Origin: an uncultured Bacteroidales bacterium
GTDB lineage: Bacteria; Bacteroidota; Bacteroidia; Bacteroidales; UBA932
NCBI GenBank assembly: GCA_944322815.1
Contig: CALUQB010000001.1
Coordinates: 62,001-126,000, forward strand
Length of the DNA: 64,000 bases
Direction: 5' to 3'
The translations under genes were made by a program, and so were the position numbers. The stretch's first letter is position 1; every line of letters begins with the position of its first letter. This document shows, one piece after another, positions 35,503 to 43,286 of the stretch. The notes below the pieces were generated by a model. The model was not told the DNA's origin. It saw only the letters and a list, made by a program, of their open reading frames with translations, and ran no database searches.

Positions 35503-36489
35503 ATGAACAAACTATTGGTTTCACCGTCACCTCATATCCACAGCAAGACTTCCACTCGCAGTCTGATGCTGGATGTGGTGATCGCGCTCCTGCCTTCTGT
35601 GCTCGTGACCATACTTTTCTACGGCTGGTCGGCAGTAGTAATACTTGCAAGCAGCGTGGTATTCTGCGTATTGCTGGAATATCTTATCACCAAATATCTT
35701 CTGAAGAAACCCGGCACCATCGGAGACATGTCCGCAGTGGTGACAGGTATTATCCTGGCCCTGAACCTGCCTCCTACAGCACCATGGTGGGTGGCCATGA
35801 TAGGTGCCATAGTAGCCATAGGCGTGGCCAAGATGACTTTCGGAGGTCTCGGACAGAACGTCTTCAACCCTGCCATCACCGGCCGTGTATTCCTGCTGAT
35901 TTCCTTCCCTGCCATCATGACTACATGGGGCGGAGCGAAAGGCTTCATAGGCGGTGCCGATGCAGTGTCCGGAGCGACTCCGCTCGGTATTGTGAAGGAA
36001 GGCCTCATGCAGGGACAGACCCTGCAGCAGATTTTCGACCTGCATGATTTCTCGTATGCCCAGATGCTCTTCGTGAACATGGGCGGTTCCGCAGGCGAGA
36101 TATCGGCCATAGCCATCATCATAGGCTTCATCTATCTGCTTGCCCGCAAGGTGATCAGACCTTACATCACCCTGTCCATACTGGTGACAGTGGCTGTCTT
36201 CTCAGGAATATTCTGGCTGATAGACCCTGCACAGTATACCGATCCTCTCTTCAACCTGCTTACCGGCGGTGTCCTCCTCGGTTCCGTATTCATGGCTACC
36301 GACTATGTGACATCTCCTATGAGTGACAAGGGCGGTATCATATTCGGTATCGGTATAGGTATCATCACCATGCTGATAAGGTACTTCGGTTCATATCCTG
36401 AAGGAATGTCGTTCGCCATTCTGATCATGAACTCCACAGTTCCTCTTATCAACAAATTCTGCAAACAAAAGAAATTCGGGAGGGCTTGA
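35503..36489 (+). CDS. rnfD: Electron transport complex subunit RnfD
   Basis: 328 residues with about nine membrane spans. The FMN-attachment site SGATPLG is present (in DAVSGATPLGIVKEG), where the Thr carries covalent FMN. The segment GQNVFNPAITGRVFLL is the conserved RnfD/NqrB core. Subunit of the Rnf membrane module. The stop is 2 bases before rnfG. Confidence 0.97.
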   Translation: MNKLLVSPSPHIHSKTSTRSLMLDVVIALLPSVLVTILFYGWSAVVILASSVVFCVLLEYLITKYLLKKPGTIGDMSAVVTGIILALNLPPTAPWWVAMIGAIVAIGVAKMTFGGLGQNVFNPAITGRVFLLISFPAIMTTWGGAKGFIGGADAVSGATPLGIVKEGLMQGQTLQQIFDLHDFSYAQMLFVNMGGSAGEISAIAIIIGFIYLLARKVIRPYITLSILVTVAVFSGIFWLIDPAQYTDPLFNLLTGGVLLGSVFMATDYVTSPMSDKGGIIFGIGIGIITMLIRYFGSYPEGMSFAILIMNSTVPLINKFCKQKKFGRA

Positions 36490-36491
36490 CC

Positions 36492-37139
36492 ATGGCTGTA
36501 AAATCTTCATTCAAGAACATGACACTCTGTCTTTTCTCAGTCTGTCTGGTTTCATCTGCCCTGCTGGCAGCAGTTTATGCAGTGACCAAGGAGCCTATCG
36601 AGGTAGCCAACCAGGCCAAGACGAACAATGCCATCGCCCAGGTTGTGCCGGAGTTCGAAGGTGATCCGGTACCGGGAACCATTGAGGTAGGCGGCAAGGA
36701 GTATTCATATTATGCGGTGAGCAAGGCCGGACAGCCTGTCGGCTATGCCATCACGTCTTCTTCAACAGGCTATGGCGGAGCTCTCGTCCTGATGGTGGGA
36801 ATGACGGCTGACAGGGTAGTGTACAATACAACCGTACTGTCACAGTCCGAAACCCCGGGTCTTGGCGCCAAATGCGTCGAGCCTGATTTCGCGGATCAGT
36901 TCAAGAGTTTCAATCCTGCGGAAAAGAAGCTTTCCGTGAAAAAGGACGGCGGTGACATAGATGCCATCACGGCTTCCACCATCACTTCCCGCGCGTATGC
37001 GAAAGCCGTGGAAACGGCCATAGCAGTATATGACGCCATCACTGCGGCCGGTACTGCAGATGTGGAGTCAGTTTCAGGGGCAACTCCTGAATCCGTGTCC
37101 GGGCAGCCGGTTGAGGATGAAAATCAGGAAATCAAATAA
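36492..37139 (+). CDS. rnfG: Electron transport complex subunit RnfG
   Basis: 215 residues from the ATG at 36492 (a TTG at 36486 would overlap rnfD). One N-terminal span (about 11-30) anchors an extracytoplasmic FMN-binding domain. The FMN-Thr motif reads DAITASTITSRA, which fits the S/T-x-T pattern of RnfG/NqrC. The C-terminal 25 residues (from ESVSGATPES) are an extra Ser/Glu-rich tail that repeats the SGAT letters but sits outside the domain. Confidence 0.95.
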   Translation: MAVKSSFKNMTLCLFSVCLVSSALLAAVYAVTKEPIEVANQAKTNNAIAQVVPEFEGDPVPGTIEVGGKEYSYYAVSKAGQPVGYAITSSSTGYGGALVLMVGMTADRVVYNTTVLSQSETPGLGAKCVEPDFADQFKSFNPAEKKLSVKKDGGDIDAITASTITSRAYAKAVETAIAVYDAITAAGTADVESVSGATPESVSGQPVEDENQEIK

Positions 37140-37150
37140 GGAGAATTATC

Positions 37151-37741
37151 ATGGGAAAAATTCAGCTTATAACCAAAGGTTTTGTAAAGGAGAACCCTAC
37201 ATTCTCCCTTCTGCTGGGTATGTGTCCGACACTTGCGACCACTACCTCGGCCATCAACGGCATGAGTATGGGCCTCGCCACGGTTTTCGTGCTGGTCCTT
37301 TCAAATATGGCCATTTCGGCCACTGCACCCTATATCCCGGACAAGGTCAGGATACCTGCCTACATCGTGATCATAGCCGCGTTCGTGACTATCCTGCAGC
37401 TGGTCATGCAGGCATTTACTCCTGATATCTACGAGACTCTCGGTCTGTTCATCCCTCTGATCGTGGTGAACTGTATCGTTCTCGGCCGGGCGGAGGCGTT
37501 CGCCAACAAGAATTCCGTGGTGGATTCCGCCTGCGACGGTATAGGAATAGGCATAGGTTTCACATTTGCGCTTACATTGCTCGGACTTGTGCGTGAGATT
37601 CTGGGCAGCGGTTCGGCATTCGGATACAAGTTCATTACCGGTGACGGTATCCTGGTGTTCGTCCTCGCTCCGGGAGCATTCATGGCTCTGGCATATCTTA
37701 TCGTGCTTTTCAAGAAGGTGACGGCAAAAAAGGGCGAGTAG
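37151..37741 (+). CDS. rnfE: Electron transport complex subunit RnfE
   Basis: 196 residues with about six membrane spans and the RnfA/E-family core (LGMCPTLATTTSAINGMSMG in sections, LFIPLIVVNCIVLGRAEAFA). The conserved CP and NCIVLGRAE segments hold the residues that shape the membrane [2Fe-2S] site shared by RnfA and RnfE. It lies 11 bases after rnfG. Confidence 0.96.
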   Translation: MGKIQLITKGFVKENPTFSLLLGMCPTLATTTSAINGMSMGLATVFVLVLSNMAISATAPYIPDKVRIPAYIVIIAAFVTILQLVMQAFTPDIYETLGLFIPLIVVNCIVLGRAEAFANKNSVVDSACDGIGIGIGFTFALTLLGLVREILGSGSAFGYKFITGDGILVFVLAPGAFMALAYLIVLFKKVTAKKGE

Positions 37742-37767
37742 AGTTCAACCATTAAAACGAATCGGTC

Positions 37768-38367
37768 ATGGAATATATATTGATCATCATTTCAGCGATA
37801 TTTGTAAACAATATCCTGCTCTCCCAGTTCATGGGTATCTGCCCGTTCCTGGGAGTGTCGAACAAGCTCAGCACCGCTGTCGGAATGTCCGGTGCCGTAT
37901 GCTTCGTCATCACTCTGGCCACTCTGGTCACATATCTGTTCCAGTATTACGTACTGGTACCGCTTCATATCGAGTTCATGCAGACCATTGCATTCATCCT
38001 CATCATCGCCGCTCTCGTGCAGATGGTGGAGATCGTGCTCAAGAAAGTGAGTCCGACCCTGTATCAGGCTCTGGGTATTTTCCTCCCGCTCATCACTACG
38101 AACTGCGCCGTTCTGGGTGTGGCCCTCATGGTGGTGACCAACGAGTTTTCATACGGCGGCGAGCCTCACATGCTGAATCTGGTGGAGTCCATAGTGTTCG
38201 CATTCGCTACTTCGCTCGGTTTCGGTCTGGCTATGATCCTCTTTGCCGGACTTCGTGAGCAGATAGCCCTGAACAAGGTACCTAAGCCGTTCCAGGGTAT
38301 TCCTATCGCTCTGGTTACGGCCAGTATTCTGGCTATGGCATTCATGGGATTTTCGGGACTTGTCTAA
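37768..38367 (+). CDS. rnfA: Electron transport complex subunit RnfA
   Basis: 199 residues with about six spans. It opens with the RnfA signature (IFVNNILLSQFMGICPFLGV in parts) and contains FLPLITTNCAVLGVAL, the counterpart of the RnfE motif. It completes the B-C-D-G-E-A gene order typical of Bacteroidota and clostridial Rnf clusters. The complex couples ferredoxin:NAD+ electron transfer to Na+ or H+ export. A small protein gene and a terminator follow. Confidence 0.97.
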   Translation: MEYILIIISAIFVNNILLSQFMGICPFLGVSNKLSTAVGMSGAVCFVITLATLVTYLFQYYVLVPLHIEFMQTIAFILIIAALVQMVEIVLKKVSPTLYQALGIFLPLITTNCAVLGVALMVVTNEFSYGGEPHMLNLVESIVFAFATSLGFGLAMILFAGLREQIALNKVPKPFQGIPIALVTASILAMAFMGFSGLV

Positions 38368-38394
38368 CTGTCCCACGGATTTTTCCGGAGAAAC

Positions 38395-38616
38395 ATGGAC
38401 AATAAGAATTGCAATATGAATACACCCGGGTCAGCCGAAGAATGGTTTGACCTGGGTGTTTCCTTACGGCAGGATGCCCGTTTCGGCGAGGCGATGAATG
38501 CCTTCATGAATGCGGCCGATACTGATGACGTGCTGTTGCGTTCGAAGGCGCTGGCTTCCATCGAACTTCTCAAGGAGATAAACGGCTTCGTGAATGCCGA
38601 CCTGATGAATCCGTAG
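38395..38616 (+). CDS. Small TPR-like protein
   Basis: 73 residues. The core (AEEWFDLGVSLRQDARFGEAMNAFMNAADTD, seen as WFDLGVSLRQ and GEAMNAFMNA) fits one and a half tetratricopeptide repeats. There is no signal peptide. It lies 27 bases after rnfA and just before a terminator, so it probably ends the rnf transcript. Function not known; a protein-protein contact role is inferred from the TPR pattern. Confidence 0.7.
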   Translation: MDNKNCNMNTPGSAEEWFDLGVSLRQDARFGEAMNAFMNAADTDDVLLRSKALASIELLKEINGFVNADLMNP

Positions 38617-38660
38617 ACCTGTCCGCAGCAATTTCAATCATTGGGAATGGATGGCTATAA

Positions 38661-38704
38661 AAAAGGCGGTGTGTCAAATTATAAATTCTGACTCACCGCC
38701 TTTT
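38661..38704. terminator. Bidirectional intrinsic terminator after rnf genes
   Basis: A 12-bp stem with one mismatch (38665-38676 with 38689-38700), core GGCGGTG/CACCGCC, flanked by AAAA on the left and TTTT on the right. It sits between the convergent rnf unit and the beta-barrel gene. Confidence 0.85.
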
Positions 38705-38719
38705 CTATGTTTCATGTAT

Positions 38720-39184
38720 TCAGAATCTGTAGCGTACCGAGAATGACGGAGCGAAACCGTACATTCCTTCAGTGAAGAAACCGGCCTGCCTGTTGCCTGC
38801 CCAGAGTCCGAACTGAGGCTTGATGTCGACTGCAAGCTGGAGAGGGAACCAGAAAGTGTATTCAAGTCCTACCTGTCCCTGTATGGCGAAGTTCGTATAC
38901 CAGCTGTTGAATCCCAGGGCGAGACCCGGTCCTGCATAGATTCCCCAGTCTCCTCTGCTCGTCCATGCCGGCTGTGCTATCATGAAATTGTATGTGGATG
39001 AAATGTCGAAACTGTCGAATCCGAAAGTACCGAGGTTGGCCTCTACGAAATTCGCGCCTCCGAGGTTATGCTGGTAGCTGATTTCAGTATTCCATCCCCA
39101 CCTCAGACCGATAGCCTTTGGCTGTGCCGCTGCGGCAAAAGCCACTCCCAGTACCAATGCTGCAATCAAAATAAATTTTTTCAT
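38720..39184 (-). CDS. Small outer-membrane beta-barrel protein
   Basis: 154 residues. A standard signal peptide (MKKFILIAALVLGVAFA, cut after AAAAQ) is followed by alternating amphipathic strands with aromatic girdles (GIYAGPGLALGF, GQVGLEYTFWFP) and a C-terminal phenylalanine (SVRYRF) as in outer-membrane beta-barrels. It looks like an OmpW/OprF-type eight-strand barrel. The ligand is unknown. Its upstream region has a -7 element without a -33 and a pair of direct repeats (39265-39285), so activated expression is possible. Confidence 0.88.
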   Translation of the reverse strand: MKKFILIAALVLGVAFAAAAQPKAIGLRWGWNTEISYQHNLGGANFVEANLGTFGFDSFDISSTYNFMIAQPAWTSRGDWGIYAGPGLALGFNSWYTNFAIQGQVGLEYTFWFPLQLAVDIKPQFGLWAGNRQAGFFTEGMYGFAPSFSVRYRF

Positions 39185-39210
39185 CTGTCTTAAATGTTTT
39201 TGTTTAATTG

Positions 39211-39218
39211 CAAATATA
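39211..39218 (-). promoter_or_regulatory. -7 element for beta-barrel gene
   Basis: The minus strand reads TATATTTG, an exact TAnnTTTG match 27 bases before the start codon. No TTTG is found 19-22 bases upstream. Confidence 0.55.
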
Positions 39219-39264
39219 GTTTTTTTATGCCGACTTTCCTATTTTTATCATTCTTTTATGGGTA

Positions 39265-39285
39265 GCGTACATTAGGCGTACATTA
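39265..39285. repeat. Direct repeat pair, one helical turn apart
   Basis: GCGTACATTA occurs at 39265-39274 and again at 39276-39285, an 11-base period. The pair lies about 60-80 bases upstream of the predicted transcription start of the beta-barrel gene, where an activator site could be, and 18 bases beyond the sulfatase stop. Confidence 0.6.
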
Positions 39286-39302
39286 TCGCTTCCTGCGTGC
39301 TT

Positions 39303-40865
39303 TCATTCATGATTGCGGTGCCCCGGGAAATTAGGACCGTAAACCTCCTTTACCTTGCGGACTACAAGTTTCCCGTCCTGCACCCATCCCGGGCCTCTCT
39401 CGGACAGGTGCCTTACCATCGCGGAGCGCATTTCCTCCAGGGTGCTGGCATAAGACGGGCCTGATGACAGGTCTTGCGTCTCTCCCGGGTCCTTGTCAAG
39501 GTCGAAAAGCTGCTCCTTCCCGATTGCACAGTGCCAGATATACTTTACATGTCCGTCTGTAAGGGCTGTCCAGCTGTTGCCGTCCCAGTAGATACGGGCA
39601 TGTTCCAGGTCGATGTATTTTCTCCACACCGGATTTTCCTGCCTGATGAGAGGCAGTACCGACATTCCGTCCATACCTTCCGGACGGCCGGTCCCCACAA
39701 CTTCAAGGAATGTCGGAAGCACGTCCCTCAGCTCTACAGGCGCATCGACAGGACTTCCGGCAGGCAGGACCGTCTCATAGTCTTCAGGTACCTTGAGTAT
39801 GAACGGGATTGCGGATGAGCCTTCGTAGGCGTAAGTCTTCCTCCAGAGATAATGGTCTCCGAGCATGTCCCCGTGGTCAGAGATGAATATGATGATGGAA
39901 TTTTCATACATCCCCTTCTTTTTCAGAGCCTCGATTATACGCCCTATCTGCTCGTCTATGAATGTGATGCCTGCATAGTAGTGTATTCTCGAATTCATGG
40001 CGTATTCTGCCCCGAAATTGCCGATATATGCCGACTTGTCGGATGCCGGATCTTTCCGCACACTCCACTCTTCAGGCTCCCAGCTGCCTGTGTACGGGGC
40101 CGGGGCTGTGCGTCCGCGGTACATGTCAAGGCATCGCTGCGGAGGATCGTACGGGCTGTGAGGCCTTGCGAACGACACTTTCAGGAAAAGCGGCTTGTCA
40201 GAGCTGTAGCCCTCTATCATCTCCACCGCCATATCCCCTGTCCAGCGTGTGGGATGCACTTCCTCGGGAAGCTTGTATGCGGCAGCCCTGTGCTCGTTCC
40301 ATGTGATGCCTGTCTTGTCCGGATTTTCTCCGAAATGCCTGCTGTAGAACCATTTCCGGTAGTCGCTTTCGAAATATTCCGTAGTGTGCCTCCCGCTTTC
40401 GTCGTACAGGACCACGTCGTAGCCGTGTGTATTGTCCTGGGGATAATAGTGCATCTTGCCGACCGCAAGGGCTGCATATCCGGCATCCTTGAGCATGGAC
40501 GGCATCTCATACGGGTATTTTTCTGCCTGGTTGCCGTATCCCAGCATTCCGTGCCTCCACGGCGAGCATCCTGTCAGCAGCCCGGCCCTGGCGGGTGTGC
40601 TGCTCGGTGCAGACGAGTAGGCCGAGGTGAAGAGATATCCTGATGCGGCCAGGGAATCGATGTTCGGTGTGATTACAAGTCCTCCGCTCGTACACCCCAT
40701 GGCATCGCCCCTCTGCTGGTCCGTCATTATCATTATTATGTCGGGAAGCCTGTCTTCTGCCGGGGCTGACGCTGCCTCACCCGTCTGCCTTCCCTGTCCT
40801 GCCGCTGTCAGTACTGCAGGAATGCCTGCTGCCGTGACCGCGCTTATTTTAAGCAGATTCTTCAT
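39303..40865 (-). CDS. S1-family sulfatase, Ser-type
   Basis: 520 residues from the ATG at 40865, chosen because it gives an ATGA overlap with the permease stop and opens a signal peptide. The catalytic motif is S89-T-P-A-R93 followed by AGLLTG, so the residue converted to formylglycine is Ser, which needs the radical-SAM maturase anSME. Other alkaline-phosphatase-fold motifs are MTDQQRGD (D49), GKMHYY, SDHGDMLGDH and the C-terminal substrate region. It is exported and removes sulfate from a sugar. Last gene of the glycan-utilisation run. Which sulfate position it attacks cannot be read here. Confidence 0.94.
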   Translation of the reverse strand: MKNLLKISAVTAAGIPAVLTAAGQGRQTGEAASAPAEDRLPDIIMIMTDQQRGDAMGCTSGGLVITPNIDSLAASGYLFTSAYSSAPSSTPARAGLLTGCSPWRHGMLGYGNQAEKYPYEMPSMLKDAGYAALAVGKMHYYPQDNTHGYDVVLYDESGRHTTEYFESDYRKWFYSRHFGENPDKTGITWNEHRAAAYKLPEEVHPTRWTGDMAVEMIEGYSSDKPLFLKVSFARPHSPYDPPQRCLDMYRGRTAPAPYTGSWEPEEWSVRKDPASDKSAYIGNFGAEYAMNSRIHYYAGITFIDEQIGRIIEALKKKGMYENSIIIFISDHGDMLGDHYLWRKTYAYEGSSAIPFILKVPEDYETVLPAGSPVDAPVELRDVLPTFLEVVGTGRPEGMDGMSVLPLIRQENPVWRKYIDLEHARIYWDGNSWTALTDGHVKYIWHCAIGKEQLFDLDKDPGETQDLSSGPSYASTLEEMRSAMVRHLSERGPGWVQDGKLVVRKVKEVYGPNFPGHRNHE

Positions 40866-42121
40866 ATTATCGCGCATAATGTGCTGACTGCACACAAGGT
40901 GAGTCCTGTCATGCTTTCATACGGAATAAGCCTGAGCCGCTCCTTGATGCCCATACCTACGGAGCCTCCTGTCGCGTGGAAGAATGAACCGTGCGGAAGG
41001 TGGTCGAGCACCGTAGCTCCGGCATTGGTCATGGCGGCACCCCACACCGGACTTACGCCTGCGGCGAGTACCGTAGGGGCGAAAGACGCGGATGCGATTG
41101 TGGCACCTGCGGTGGTGGAGGCTGCAGCCGCCGACATAAGTATGCCTGAAAGAGGTGCCATGAACAGTCCGCCCATGCTCCATCCTGACAGCATGCCTAT
41201 GACAGTGTCCTTGATGTCTGAAGCCGTGATGATGCCTGCTATGGCTCCGGTGCCTGCAAGCAGGACAGCTACGCCTGACATCTTGTCAAGGCCGTAGACC
41301 AGGCATTCTCCTGTCTTCTTGAGGTTGCCTGTGGCAAGTATCCCCACAATACCTCCTGCGGGCAGGGCCAGAAGAGGATCTATCACTATTCCTGTAAGCG
41401 GCCTGAGGGCAAGGAGGACGATTGCCACCACTGGCCCGGATATGCTTGCAATGAAGGAGGGCAGCCTTGTGTCTGTCCCTTCATCGCTGTTGTCCGCATC
41501 ATATCCTGCCTCTCCCTTGCCCAGGAACTTCTCCGCAAGCGGAAGGATGACGAACACTGTGACCAGAAGTCCTGCGGCTGCAGCTATTATGTTGGCTCCC
41601 ATGACAGAGGGCAGGGGAGCACCGTAGTTTTCCGCGGCTATTATCGTGTTGGGATTCGGGGAAATGACATTGCCGCACTTGCCTCCGCCTATCATCGCCA
41701 GCAGCATTGCGGATCTGGAGATGCCGGCCTTTCTCCCGAGCATCAGACCGACCGGTGCGACTGTGATGACAGCCACGTCTATGAATACGCCTGCGGCTGA
41801 AAGTATCATTGTAGGCAGTGCCAGGGCCATGTAGACCGACTTGCTGCCGAGCTTCCTCATGATCGTGTCAGAGATGGACGAGGCTGCTCCTGTGACTATC
41901 AGGGATCCAGAAAGCACTCCTGCCGCCAGTATCCTTAGAATAGCCGGAGTGATGTCCTTCACTCCCGATATCATGTCCTCCACCGTGCCTTCAAGCCCGA
42001 AGCCTGAAAGCAGCCCTCCGGCGACAGCCCCGGCAAGCATGCTGTAGAACGGAGATACTTTTCTGATGATCAGCACTATCGCGACTGTCAGTCCGATCAG
42101 TGCCCCTATGGTGCTACTCAT
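40862..42121 (-). CDS. GntP-family permease (sugar acid/glycerate?)
   Basis: 419 residues with about 12 spans. It contains the GntP-type features: an N-terminal MLAGAVAGGLLSGF, the GGGKCGNVISPNPNTIIAAENY stretch (as GGKCGNVISPNPNT), and the C-terminal TNAGATVLDHLPHGSFFHATGG (as LDHLPHGSFFHATG). The family imports gluconate and related acids with protons. Since the adjacent gene is glycerate kinase, glycerate or a close sugar acid is the likely substrate; that is inference. It overlaps garK by 8 bases and the sulfatase by 4. Confidence 0.9.
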   Translation of the reverse strand: MSSTIGALIGLTVAIVLIIRKVSPFYSMLAGAVAGGLLSGFGLEGTVEDMISGVKDITPAILRILAAGVLSGSLIVTGAASSISDTIMRKLGSKSVYMALALPTMILSAAGVFIDVAVITVAPVGLMLGRKAGISRSAMLLAMIGGGKCGNVISPNPNTIIAAENYGAPLPSVMGANIIAAAAGLLVTVFVILPLAEKFLGKGEAGYDADNSDEGTDTRLPSFIASISGPVVAIVLLALRPLTGIVIDPLLALPAGGIVGILATGNLKKTGECLVYGLDKMSGVAVLLAGTGAIAGIITASDIKDTVIGMLSGWSMGGLFMAPLSGILMSAAAASTTAGATIASASFAPTVLAAGVSPVWGAAMTNAGATVLDHLPHGSFFHATGGSVGMGIKERLRLIPYESMTGLTLCAVSTLCAII

Positions 42122-43286
42122 TTCCGGAAATCCTGATGACGTTCATTATCTGGTGCACTGTCCTTCTTACATTTGCGGAAGCGGTGGACGGTCTCATCGC
42201 TTCATCCTTGTCCATACCGTACGGGGTGACAGGGAATACGGCGGCGAAGCCCTGGCTTGTCTCCATGTCTTCCCCGATGCAGCCTGCTATGGCTATTACC
42301 GGGATTCCAAGTGCCGAAGCCCGTTTTAGGACAGCCGAAGGCACCTTTCCCATGGAAGTCTGCCTGTCTATCCTGCCTTCTCCCGTGATCACGAGGTCTG
42401 CACCGGCTGCCAGGCTGTCAAAGCCGACGGCATCGAGTATCATTTCCGACCCCGGGACAAGCCTTGCACCGAGATATGCCGCCAGGGCTCCTCCAAGTCC
42501 GCCTGCAGCTCCGGCCCCTTTCATTGTCCTTATGTCTTGTCCGCACACTTTCCGTGTCATTTCGGCAAATGACTCCATGCCCTTGTCGAGAAGCCTTACC
42601 GTGTCAGGCCCCGCTCCTTTCTGCGGAGCGAAAATATATGCTGCACCTTCCGGCCCGCAGAAAGGGTTGTCAACATCGCATGCCACGTCGAACCAGGCCT
42701 TGATTATACCCTCCGGCACTCCGCTCATGTCCACGGCTGTCATCCTGGCCAGGTTTTCCCCTGTGCCTTCCAGTATGTTCCCGTCCTTGTCGAGGAATCT
42801 TGCCCCGAGTGCGGAGAGCATCCCCGTGCCGGCGTCGTTGGTAGCGCTGCCTCCTATTCCGAGCAGAAAGCGGGTGCATCCTCTCCGGTATGCATCCATG
42901 ATCATCTCTCCTGTCCCGAATGTGGTGGTTTTCATCGGGTCGCGCTCTTCAGGGGCAAGCAGGGGGAGTCCGCTTGCCGCAGACATCTCCATGATGGCTG
43001 TCCTGCCTGCACAACTGCCGTCCGGCAGGGTACGGCCGTGGCCTGTAATTCCGTAGGTCGCCTTCATCGGACGCATCAGGGGATCATGGACATCCACCTG
43101 TATGGATTCTCCGCCGAGCGCCCTGACGAGGGCTTCTGTCGTGCCCTCGCCGCCGTCAGCTATGCATATCCTGGTGACATTGCATTCCGGAAATACCGCC
43201 CTGATGCCTTCAGCTGCGGCTTCCGCAACTTCTTCCGAAGTCAGTGACCCCTTGAAGGAGTCAGATGCTACTACGATATTTTTCAT
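42114..43286 (-). CDS. Glycerate 2-kinase (GarK family)
   Basis: 390 residues. It opens with the family signature (VVASDSFKGSLTSEEVAEA as ASDSFKGSLTS), then CIADGGEGT, EMSAASGLPLL, LLGIGGSATNDAGTG and DLVITGEGRID. Enzymes of this family phosphorylate D-glycerate to 2-phosphoglycerate, which enters lower glycolysis. The 26-base overlap with the GH89 gene upstream is real, because the conserved N-terminus demands this start. It pairs with the GntP-type permease downstream as a glycerate uptake/use unit. Confidence 0.95.
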   Translation of the reverse strand: MKNIVVASDSFKGSLTSEEVAEAAAEGIRAVFPECNVTRICIADGGEGTTEALVRALGGESIQVDVHDPLMRPMKATYGITGHGRTLPDGSCAGRTAIMEMSAASGLPLLAPEERDPMKTTTFGTGEMIMDAYRRGCTRFLLGIGGSATNDAGTGMLSALGARFLDKDGNILEGTGENLARMTAVDMSGVPEGIIKAWFDVACDVDNPFCGPEGAAYIFAPQKGAGPDTVRLLDKGMESFAEMTRKVCGQDIRTMKGAGAAGGLGGALAAYLGARLVPGSEMILDAVGFDSLAAGADLVITGEGRIDRQTSMGKVPSAVLKRASALGIPVIAIAGCIGEDMETSQGFAAVFPVTPYGMDKDEAMRPSTASANVRRTVHQIMNVIRISGNE

